From: JAENWH01 sp038248745
GTDB lineage: Bacteria; Bacillota; Clostridia; Peptostreptococcales; Anaerovoracaceae
Assembly (NCBI GenBank): GCA_038248745.1
Contig: JBBRXC010000015.1
Coordinates: 1-20,390, forward strand
Direction: 5' to 3'
Length of the DNA stretch: 20,390 nucleotides
How positions within the stretch are numbered: position 1 is the first letter of the stretch; the number at the start of each line of letters is the position of its first letter. This document shows positions 14,299 through 20,390 of this stretch, piece after piece. Below the pieces are notes generated by a model. The model had not been told where the DNA came from. It was given only the letters and a program-made list of their open reading frames with translations, and ran no database searches. Position numbers and translations under genes: made by a program.

Positions 14299-17247
14299 TT
14301 ACCAGGATCTTGCAAGAACTTTTTCAACAAATACCTTGGCTATCTCAGGATCAAAGTGAGTGCCAGCGCATCTTCTTATTTCACTAACGGCTTCAATCTC
14401 ACTAAATACCTTTCCGTAGGTGCGCTCCCCTGTCATGGCATCAAACGCATCAGCAATCCCTATAATTCTTCCCTGCATTGATATTTCTTCTTTTTTTAAA
14501 CCTTTTGGATACCCTGTTCCATCCCATTTTTCCTGATGCTGAAGCACATACTCGGCCACCTCTGAAAATTCATTCACTGAACTAAGAATCCTATACCCAA
14601 TCTCAGAATGCTTCTTGATTTCTTCCCATTCCTGCTCATCCAGCCTTCCTAATTTGTTGAGGATGTTGTCACTGATGCCAATTTTACCAATATCATGCAT
14701 CAGCCCTGCTATTCTGATTTGGTTCACATCATCCCAACCATAATCCAACTGTTTCGCCAGGGATTCACATAGGTCGCTCACTCGTTTTGAATGGTTCATT
14801 TCCCTCTTGTTATTTTCGTAAAGTGTATTCATAATCAGATTTATTGTCTGGCTTCTCATGCTTGCACTTTCATAAAGCTTTTGCCTATACATGTGATCTT
14901 CCGCCCGTTTCAAAATCTCTCGAATATCTTGAGATTCCTCTGTCTTTGTTTCGTACCCAAAGGAAATAGAAAGCCCAATATTGCCAACGCTATATTCTAA
15001 TAATTTACTCTGGATTCGATCTACCAGTTTTTCAGCTTCTTTTGCATCTGTTTTAGGAAGTACAATAACAAATTCATCTCCGCCTAGTCTCGATACAATA
15101 TCATCCGACCTACATCCTTCAACGATTGCCTTGGCGGCCTTCCTCAATAATTCATCTCCAACATCGTGTCCAAACGAATCATTGAGCAGCTTTAAGCCAT
15201 TTACATCCGCCATAACAATCGTTATAGGTATGTTCCTAAGGGTGTTATAACGAGTTAACTCCTCTTCAAAAAATCGTCGGTTATAAAGTCCTGTCAGGTA
15301 ATCATGGTAACTTAAATAGTTTATTTCTTCCATTCTTTGAAGTTTTTCTGAAATATCTTTGAAAACAATCACTGCCCCGATATTTTCTCCATTGTCCTGA
15401 ATAATGGGCGCTGCACTATCTTCTATCGGACCCTTACTCCCATTTCTAGAAATTAATATGGTATGGTTTGCCAGTTCTTGTACTTTACCGGTTCGCATTA
15501 CTTTTTCAGCTATGTTCTCGCTTTTTTCTCCTGAAACCTCATTAAAGATATCAAAGACTTGTTCAATCGGTATTCCAATTGCTTCCTCTTTGAACCATCC
15601 TGTTAACCCCTCCGCAACGGGATTCAAAAATAAAACATACCCATTTTTATCGCAAGATATCACCCCATCCCCCACCGACCGTAGGGTTGCTCCTAAAAGT
15701 TTTTTTTCATTTTCAAGTGCAAGTGCTAATTGCTGTTGAATCGTTATATCCTTTAAAATACAGTGTGTTTGCTTGAATTCACCATCTTCACCATACCCAA
15801 TTTTACCATCGAAAGCAATAAACAGTTTTTCACCATTCTTATGAACCATCTCGAATTCGCTGTGAATATGACCTTGCGCTTTGAATAGCGGGAATCGTTC
15901 TTTAAATCCATCTTGATAGGCCGGTGAAAGAAAATCGCCAAACCACTTTCCTAGTACCTCTTCTCGATGATAACCAAGCATCGTAAGCCACTGCTCGTTT
16001 ACATCAATGAAACAACCTGCCATATCCAGGGATTGATATCCCAAAGGTGCTTTGTCGAACAGCATTCTAAATTTTTCTTCACTTTGAAGCAACATTTTTT
16101 CTGCGTCTTCCTGCTCCGTAATATCCTGGAATGATCCCCGAATAAATTTCACAATGCCATCTTCCCTGATCGGCGTCCCTATTGCCTGTACCCATCGTCT
16201 GTTTCCTAAATCAGTTATAATTTCCCATTTTTGCTTGTACATTTCTCCATTTTTAATGGCTTTATTGATTGCTTCTAACGCCATTGTTCTATATGCCGGT
16301 GCGATGAAATCAATCCCTTCGGGAACCTTTGGTTCGCCTTTTGATATATCTATCTCTAGGATTCGGAAGGTTTCCTCCGTCCATGTCTGTTCAAAGGTCT
16401 GTGTATTGAATTCAAATCCTCCTATTTTTCCAGCCATTTCTGTCTGTTTAAGCAAATTCTGGTTCTCTAATAATTCAGCCTCTAGCTGTTTTCTTTTCGT
16501 GATGTCCGTATGCGTTCCACTGGTCATTAGCGGCTTTCCATCCGGTGTCCAAGTGTTTACTCTACCTCTTCCGTTAACCCAAACCCAATTCCCATCCTTG
16601 TGCTTCATTCTAAAATCAATATCATACTTTTCTTTAATATTTTCAAAGAGATTTTTCGTTTCTTCTTGAACGTTAATTAGATCGTCCGGATGCATATTCT
16701 CTAGCCAGGTTCTCTCACTGATTGGAGAAAGTTCTTTTAAGGAATAGCCAAGCATTTCTGCCCAGCGTTCGTTGATTGTTTGCTCCCCGGTTTGAGCATT
16801 GAGCTCCCAGGTCCCAAGGTTAGAACCTTCAATAACATTCTTATATCGATTTTTTATCTGCTCGAGTTCTAATGCCCAAAGTCTCTCTTCCGTTATATCG
16901 GTAAACCATGTAACAAAATAGTATTTTTCTGGAGAAGATACGCTAACTTTAAAGTGTTTGTTTAAAGCCTCGGAATGCTGCTTGAATTCTTCTTCTTTTC
17001 CTCCTAATGCTACATTTCCATAAAACCCAATCCAGTCAAATAGATCTTTCTTGATGTCTGGTATTACATCTGTGATTTTTTTGCCTCTAATTTCTGTACC
17101 TTTAAGCCCAGTAAAAGTTTCAAAGGCATCATTGATCTCTAAGAATTCGTAGTCGCAAGGAATCCCTTCGGCGTCACATATAATCCTGTGATAGGCAAAA
17201 CCGGTTGGTGATTCTCTAAGAATTTCTTGATAAGAATAATTATTCAT
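14299..17247 (-). CDS. Soluble five-PAS, GGDEF, HD-GYP cyclic di-GMP signalling protein
   Basis: A 982-residue protein with no transmembrane segment, so a cytoplasmic sensor. Five PAS-type domains stand in series at about residues 9-120, 130-250, 262-378, 388-505 and 515-633. Conserved PAC ends such as TDITERK-like motifs close several of them. The diguanylate cyclase domain (about 640-795) keeps the active motif GGDEF at 722-726 and an inhibitory I-site RSDD at 713-716, placed five residues ahead as in known enzymes. The HD-GYP phosphodiesterase domain (about 805-975) keeps HD at 851-852 and GYP at 912-914. Both activities may therefore be intact, making and hydrolysing cyclic di-GMP. The PAS ligands are unknown. 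AGAGGA precedes the ATG. A cyclic di-GMP riboswitch and terminator lie in its leader. Confidence 0.95.
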   Translation of the reverse strand: MNNYSYQEILRESPTGFAYHRIICDAEGIPCDYEFLEINDAFETFTGLKGTEIRGKKITDVIPDIKKDLFDWIGFYGNVALGGKEEEFKQHSEALNKHFKVSVSSPEKYYFVTWFTDITEERLWALELEQIKNRYKNVIEGSNLGTWELNAQTGEQTINERWAEMLGYSLKELSPISERTWLENMHPDDLINVQEETKNLFENIKEKYDIDFRMKHKDGNWVWVNGRGRVNTWTPDGKPLMTSGTHTDITKRKQLEAELLENQNLLKQTEMAGKIGGFEFNTQTFEQTWTEETFRILEIDISKGEPKVPEGIDFIAPAYRTMALEAINKAIKNGEMYKQKWEIITDLGNRRWVQAIGTPIREDGIVKFIRGSFQDITEQEDAEKMLLQSEEKFRMLFDKAPLGYQSLDMAGCFIDVNEQWLTMLGYHREEVLGKWFGDFLSPAYQDGFKERFPLFKAQGHIHSEFEMVHKNGEKLFIAFDGKIGYGEDGEFKQTHCILKDITIQQQLALALENEKKLLGATLRSVGDGVISCDKNGYVLFLNPVAEGLTGWFKEEAIGIPIEQVFDIFNEVSGEKSENIAEKVMRTGKVQELANHTILISRNGSKGPIEDSAAPIIQDNGENIGAVIVFKDISEKLQRMEEINYLSYHDYLTGLYNRRFFEEELTRYNTLRNIPITIVMADVNGLKLLNDSFGHDVGDELLRKAAKAIVEGCRSDDIVSRLGGDEFVIVLPKTDAKEAEKLVDRIQSKLLEYSVGNIGLSISFGYETKTEESQDIREILKRAEDHMYRQKLYESASMRSQTINLIMNTLYENNKREMNHSKRVSDLCESLAKQLDYGWDDVNQIRIAGLMHDIGKIGISDNILNKLGRLDEQEWEEIKKHSEIGYRILSSVNEFSEVAEYVLQHQEKWDGTGYPKGLKKEEISMQGRIIGIADAFDAMTGERTYGKVFSEIEAVSEIRRCAGTHFDPEIAKVFVEKVLARSW

Positions 17248-17273
17248 GAGGTGTCCTCTGGCTTTCTACAAAC

Positions 17274-17301
17274 AAAAAAAACTGCATATCCCTATATGCA
17301 G
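17274..17301 (-). terminator. Riboswitch expression-platform terminator
   Basis: On the minus strand CTGCATAT (17301-17294) pairs perfectly with ATATGCAG (17289-17282) around a four-base loop, followed by eight T residues (17281-17274). It stands between the aptamer and the ATG at 17247, so it would stop transcription before the coding region unless an alternative pairing forms. Confidence 0.9.
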
Positions 17302-17308
17302 CCCTCCT

Positions 17309-17396
17309 AATATTTTTGCGACTCGGCTGCCATAGAATAATAACTTTAGGCCCGTAGTTTTGTGCCCCTTTTTTTCAAAAGGTTTACCTTAATATT
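17309..17396 (-). promoter_or_regulatory. Cyclic di-GMP-I (GEMM) riboswitch aptamer
   Basis: Read on the minus strand, this leader aligns by hand with the GEMM-I consensus. The closing stem P1 is AATATT (17396-17391) with AATATT (17314-17309). A CCTTTT/AAAAGG stem capped by a GAAA tetraloop (17382-17367) follows GGTAAACC. CACAAAA (17364-17358), GGGCCTAAAG (17353-17344) and ATGGCAGCCG (17333-17324) match the conserved core. Against the Vc2 aptamer, the base aligned to the ligand-contacting G20 is G (about 17387), favouring cyclic di-GMP over the cGAMP-sensing variant. The downstream gene is a cyclic di-GMP enzyme. Confidence 0.88.
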
Positions 17397-17426
17397 TATG
17401 ATATTCATTTTATTCTTCTTTTTGAC
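17397..17426 (-). promoter_or_regulatory. Possible promoter of the riboswitch-sensor transcript
   Basis: TTGTCA (17426-17421) and TATCAT (about 17401-17396) stand on the minus strand with a 19-bp spacer, longer than ideal. The start site would fall at the 5' edge of the aptamer. The remaining sequence up to 17493 is AT-rich and shows nothing else I can support. Confidence 0.35.
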
Positions 17427-17493
17427 AATTTGCAAACTATTTTTTATCAACACACAACTACAAAATCCATTTTATTGACGTACCTTTTCCAAT

Positions 17494-17532
17494 AAAAAAA
17501 ACGCACAAATTATTCATTAATTCATGCGTTTT
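17494..17532 (-). terminator. Rho-independent terminator after the DsrE-family gene
   Basis: On the minus strand AAAACGCA (17532-17525) pairs with TGCGTTTT (17505-17498) over an AT-rich loop of about 19 nt, and the T-run continues to 17494. It lies 12 nt past the stop of the DsrE-family gene. Confidence 0.8.
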
Positions 17533-17543
17533 AATAGGTGAAT

Positions 17544-17888
17544 TTATATGGAAAGAACTCGATAGCTATCGTCTTGTAGATATTTTGTCAATGGCTCACC
17601 CATCAGTTTCACTTCGATTCCCATGGCTTCAATTTGATCCACCAATCCATATCCCTCCGCACATCTTTTACAGGCAAATACGTTGACACCTGCGTCCTGA
17701 ATCTGTTTAATAAGGTCTTGTACCTCCAGGCTCTGACACAGTAGTTTGTTGGATGGTCCCCATGTAATCAGATTGCATTCTTTCCACCATTTATTAGCGT
17801 TTGCTTTTAATGTATACATCAAAATCATATTTAATGCAGTTTCTTCATTGTCTGTTGTCCATAATATAGTCAATTTTTCGATTTTCAT
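17544..17888 (-). CDS. DsrE-family protein
   Basis: A 114-residue soluble protein resembling the DsrE/TusD-like fold: an opening beta strand LTILWTT, a helix, then ITWGPSNKLL, and a central strand leading to a cysteine motif, VNVFACKRCAEGYG. Members of this superfamily bind or relay sulfur as persulfide, or have unknown redox roles. Four cysteines are present (38, 51, 73 and 76). Cys73 and Cys76 form a CxxC at the position where the relay cysteine usually stands. GAGGAG lies 6 nt before the ATG. It follows the flavoprotein gene by 85 nt on the same strand with no terminator between, so the two are probably one transcript. No partner DsrF/DsrH subunits are nearby. The exact function is unknown. 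Confidence 0.82.
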   Translation of the reverse strand: MKIEKLTILWTTDNEETALNMILMYTLKANANKWWKECNLITWGPSNKLLCQSLEVQDLIKQIQDAGVNVFACKRCAEGYGLVDQIEAMGIEVKLMGEPLTKYLQDDSYRVLSI

Positions 17889-17973
17889 TTTGTTATCTCC
17901 TCAATTTTTTCATCACTAACTTTCACTTTTTCACTGCACATAAACATATTTGGCACCATTCATTCCTGAACTT

Positions 17974-19326
17974 TTACGGCAGCATATACCCAATATCGGA
18001 CGTTGCAGAAGGATAGGCATAAATCATACGTTTAATTTCCTTTGCAGATATGCTATATTGCATTGCCAACGCAAAATGATTGATCAATTCATCTGCATAA
18101 CTCCCCATAATATGCGCCCCTAAAATCAAATCTGTTTCTTTATCTACAATAATCTTTGCCATTGCAAAGGAATCATTTGTTCTTTTATACGTATACCAGT
18201 CTGACATATCAACTTTGATAATTTCATAGATGTACTCCTTCTCCATGACTTGTGCTTCACTCAATCCAACAGATCCAATTTTTGGAACAGTAAACACAAC
18301 CGTTGGCAACACCTTATAATCTGGCGTCAAAAAATTGCCTTTCAGGATGTTGGCTGCGGCCATTTTCCCCTCATTGACAGCGACTGGCGTTAAAGGAAGC
18401 CCATGAGAAATCACTACATCTCCTGTTGCATAAACCGCAAAATTGCTGATATTCTGTAGATATTCATTCACAAGAATACCTTTGTTAATATGTTCTATTT
18501 TTCCTGCTTCCAAGTCCAATCCGGCAATATTAGCAATTCTCCCCGCCCCGTTGACGACCAGTCCGCATTTAATGTCGACTTTTTGCTTATTTTTCAAACA
18601 TCTAACTATAAATTCATCGTTATCTTTTGATACCGACTCAACATTTGTCCCTTTATGAACCTGAATTCCGATTTCTTTTGATTTTTCCAACAGCATTTTT
18701 ACAATATCCTGGTCAAAATTGGCGAGAGGTTCGTCCTGCGTTTCGATAATATGTACTTCAGCACCAGTTCTTGCCACTATATGGGCAAATTCAAAAGCGA
18801 TAAAGCCTCCTCCAACAAAAACAACTTTATTTGGTAGTTTTTCAAGTTCTAAAAAAGCCTCACTGTCTATCACATGCTCACTGCCCTCAAAAGATAAAGA
18901 AATCGGCATGGACCCTGTGGCAATAACAATATATTTTGCTTCATAAATCTGATCTTCCACCTGAATTTTATTTTCTTCAATAAATTTAGCATGTCCATGT
19001 AATGTGGTTATTCCCGCTTCCTGAAGAGATTTTTCTCGATTTTCAGGAACATGATCTGTAAAAGTACGCTTAAATGCCATTAAATCTGCCCAGTTCATCT
19101 CGCCTGCCCCATCAAAGCCCTTGCCTTTCATTCGTTGATTCCAATCCATCAGTTCTGCAGCACCGACCAGAATTTTTTTAGGGTCACATCCACGAAGTGC
19201 ACAGGTTCCTCCAAAAGGTCTTGCATCAACTATAGCGACATCTAACCCTCCTCTTTTGCATTTCATTGCTGCACCCATTCCTGCAGCCCCGGCGCCAATC
19301 ACGATTAAATCAAAAATGTTTTTCAT
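17974..19326 (-). CDS. FAD-dependent pyridine nucleotide-disulfide oxidoreductase, MerA/Lpd-like
   Basis: A 450-residue class I flavoprotein disulfide reductase. The N-terminal FAD-binding loop is IGAGAAGMGAA. The redox-active pair is GGTCALRGCDPKK, with Cys42 and Cys47, so this is a real disulfide-type enzyme. A second nucleotide-binding loop, VGGGFIAFEFA, starts near residue 171. The Glu ending the following strand (HIIE) suggests NADH over NADPH. The FAD motif YATGD is present. At the C-terminus, the usual HPxxxE catalytic dyad motif is replaced by AYPSATSD, so Tyr stands where the proton-relay His would be. The substrate is therefore uncertain; mercuric ion is not implied because no HMA domain or mer genes are present. 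It is probably co-transcribed with the DsrE-family gene. Confidence 0.9.
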   Translation of the reverse strand: MKNIFDLIVIGAGAAGMGAAMKCKRGGLDVAIVDARPFGGTCALRGCDPKKILVGAAELMDWNQRMKGKGFDGAGEMNWADLMAFKRTFTDHVPENREKSLQEAGITTLHGHAKFIEENKIQVEDQIYEAKYIVIATGSMPISLSFEGSEHVIDSEAFLELEKLPNKVVFVGGGFIAFEFAHIVARTGAEVHIIETQDEPLANFDQDIVKMLLEKSKEIGIQVHKGTNVESVSKDNDEFIVRCLKNKQKVDIKCGLVVNGAGRIANIAGLDLEAGKIEHINKGILVNEYLQNISNFAVYATGDVVISHGLPLTPVAVNEGKMAAANILKGNFLTPDYKVLPTVVFTVPKIGSVGLSEAQVMEKEYIYEIIKVDMSDWYTYKRTNDSFAMAKIIVDKETDLILGAHIMGSYADELINHFALAMQYSISAKEIKRMIYAYPSATSDIGYMLP

Positions 19327-19383
19327 GCTTTCACTCGCCTTTCAAATTTCCAAGTTATGGCAAATATACTATTAATGATATTA

Positions 19384-19419
19384 TGTGAATATTATATCTT
19401 AGAATTATCTGATTAACAA
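19384..19419 (-). promoter_or_regulatory. Promoter of the flavoprotein-DsrE operon
   Basis: On the minus strand, TTGTTA (19419-19414), a 17-bp spacer and a perfect TATAAT (19396-19391) form a strong sigma-A type promoter. Transcription would start near 19384, giving a leader of about 58 nt. Its -35 hexamer overlaps that of the divergent promoter. Confidence 0.8.
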
Positions 19420-19449
19420 GTATCTGAACCTGTGATATGATATTTTTAT
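19413..19449 (+). promoter_or_regulatory. Promoter of the DUF255/YyaL-like gene
   Basis: TTAACA (19413-19418), a 17-bp spacer and TATGAT (19436-19441), preceded by TG one base upstream, form an extended -10 promoter. Transcription would start near 19448. The -35 region is the same DNA used by the divergent flavoprotein promoter. Confidence 0.8.
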
Positions 19450-19472
19450 AGACCTGTGCTATGATACTTTTA
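19428..19472 (+). repeat. 24-bp promoter-region duplication repeating the extended -10
   Basis: Two 21-bp segments, 19428-19448 and 19452-19472, match at 19 of 21 positions with a period of 24 bp. Each contains TG, one base, TATGAT. The second copy (TATGAT at 19460-19465) has no good -35 but keeps the extended element, so it may act as a second start site. Confidence 0.8.
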
Positions 19473-19489
19473 AGTAAAAGGAGGTCAAA

Positions 19490-20390
19490 ATGTCGAAAAA
19501 TCTAAATCTAGCCCAAGAAGCAATGAAAGCGTCAAGGCTGCCAAATCACTTAATTAACGAGTCCTCCCCCTATCTTCTTGCCCATGCTTATAATCCGGTG
19601 AACTGGTACCCGTGGGGCGAAGAAGCATTACAAAAATCGAAAGATGAAAACAAACTTATATTTCTTTCCATAGGGTATCACGCCTGCCATTGGTGTCATG
19701 TCATGGAAACTGAATCCTTTGAGGACATGGAAGTTGCCGCAGTTTTAAATGCCAATTATGTCTGCATCAAAGTTGACCGGGAGGAACGAAAAGATCTGGA
19801 CGCCGTATATATGAAAGTGTGCCAGGCCATGACCGGTTCAGGGGGATGGCCTCTGAACGTATGGCTGACGCCCGACAAACTGCCAATATATGCAGGCACT
19901 TATTTCCCAAAGCATAACTATATGAACCGAGGCGGGTTGATGGAAACTGCTGCCCAGATAAGTGATCTCTATAGAAAGCTCCCTCAAGTTATCACCGACA
20001 AATCCTTTGAAATAACTGAAAAACTGAAAAAGGCAGAAAACAATGTGGTTGGGGCTTTAAATCCCGATATACTAAATCATGTAAATCTAGATTTTAAAAG
20101 AGAGTTTGACCCTGTCAATGGTGGTTTTTCAAAAGCGCCCAAATTCCCGGCACCCCATCAACTAATATATCTGCTTGGATCCGAAGATGATCCTCTGGTA
20201 AAAATGGGATTGAAAACCATAGAGCAAATGATAAAGGGAGGAATTTACGACCATATCGGCGGTGGATTTTCAAGGTATTCAGTGGATGAAAAATGGCTTA
20301 TCCCACATTTTGAAAAAATGCTTTATGATAATGCGTTGCTTCTTGACGTTCTTTGCAAAGCTTATGAAGTCTCTGGCAATGAAAGTTTTA
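19490..20390 (+). CDS. DUF255 thioredoxin-fold protein, YyaL/SPATA20 family, 3' end cut
   Basis: The first 300 residues of a family usually near 680 residues long. A perfect AGGAGGT site precedes the ATG at 19490. I translated it directly, since the frame runs off the window. The family signatures are all present: LINESSPYLLAHAYNPVNWYPW near residues 21-42, FLSIGYHACHWCHVME with a thioredoxin-type CxxC (Cys66 and Cys69), then KVDREERKDLD and GSGGWPLNVWLTP. After residue 190 the start of the glycosidase-like six-hairpin region appears, as in GGFSKAPKFP and GGIYDHIGGGFSRY. The role is not settled; a redox or sugar-related function has been suggested. It is divergent from a disulfide reductase operon with a shared promoter region, which supports a redox setting. 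Confidence 0.95.
   Translation, partial: MSKNLNLAQEAMKASRLPNHLINESSPYLLAHAYNPVNWYPWGEEALQKSKDENKLIFLSIGYHACHWCHVMETESFEDMEVAAVLNANYVCIKVDREERKDLDAVYMKVCQAMTGSGGWPLNVWLTPDKLPIYAGTYFPKHNYMNRGGLMETAAQISDLYRKLPQVITDKSFEITEKLKKAENNVVGALNPDILNHVNLDFKREFDPVNGGFSKAPKFPAPHQLIYLLGSEDDPLVKMGLKTIEQMIKGGIYDHIGGGFSRYSVDEKWLIPHFEKMLYDNALLLDVLCKAYEVSGNESF

Noticed and set aside
17309..17396. The GEMM aptamer as a cGAMP-sensing (GEMM-Ib) variant
   Set aside because: By hand alignment the base at the ligand-contacting position 20 is G, not the A expected of that variant. The downstream enzyme is of the GGDEF/HD-GYP type.
17974..19326. Mercuric reductase of a mercury-resistance operon
   Set aside because: The redox cysteines fit the superfamily, but there is no N-terminal metal-binding domain, no C-terminal vicinal cysteine pair, and no mer genes nearby.
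1..20390. CRISPR arrays, insertion sequences, phage genes, tRNA or rRNA genes, toxin-antitoxin or defence systems
   Set aside because: I looked for regular spaced repeats, transposase or integrase motifs and RNA gene signatures and saw none. The only repeats are the short local ones listed.

Overview
The window reads as a chromosomal segment from a low-GC, Gram-positive bacterium of the class Clostridia (phylum Bacillota). The evidence is AT-rich DNA, strong AGGAGG-type ribosome binding sites, a division and cell wall (dcw) cluster in Firmicute order, a SpoVD-type penicillin-binding protein carrying one PASTA domain, and a 5-PAS GGDEF/HD-GYP protein. The SpoVD-like protein hints at spore formation. 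I cannot name a genus.

Positions 1-10782 (minus strand) hold the dcw operon. In transcription order it is mraZ, rsmH, ftsL, spoVD/ftsI, murF, mraY, murD, ftsW/spoVE, murG and ftsQ/divIB (cut by the window edge). A TTGTTA-17-TATAGT promoter overlaps three GTGG(G/A) boxes spaced exactly 10 bp apart, the pattern expected of a MraZ operator. murE, murC and murB are not in this stretch. The operon also shows a tandem duplication of the rsmH 3' end, a GC-rich hairpin between mraY and murD, and a possible internal promoter before murF.

Positions 10793-14253 contain sfsA (minus, with its own terminator), then a divergent plus-strand run: a small lipoprotein of unknown function, lgt, and ychF. A perfect 63-nt inverted repeat sits just upstream of the sfsA ribosome binding site. 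A bidirectional terminator closes ychF.

Positions 14299-17396 (minus) are a signalling module: a cyclic di-GMP class I riboswitch, a rho-independent terminator as expression platform, and a soluble 982-residue protein with five PAS domains, an intact GGDEF domain and an intact HD-GYP domain. The messenger sensed by the RNA is therefore probably the one made or destroyed by the protein.

Positions 17494-20390 are a redox and sulfur-type cluster: a DsrE-family protein and a MerA/dihydrolipoamide-dehydrogenase-like flavoprotein (minus), divergent from a DUF255/YyaL/SPATA20 thioredoxin-fold protein (plus, cut by the window edge). The two divergent promoters share one -35 region, and the rightward promoter carries a 24-bp duplication that repeats its extended -10 element.

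Most of the window is conserved core genome. I see no CRISPR array, transposase, phage gene, tRNA or rRNA, and no convincing new multi-gene system. The best leads are the riboswitch circuit, the long palindrome and the duplicated or shared promoter architecture.
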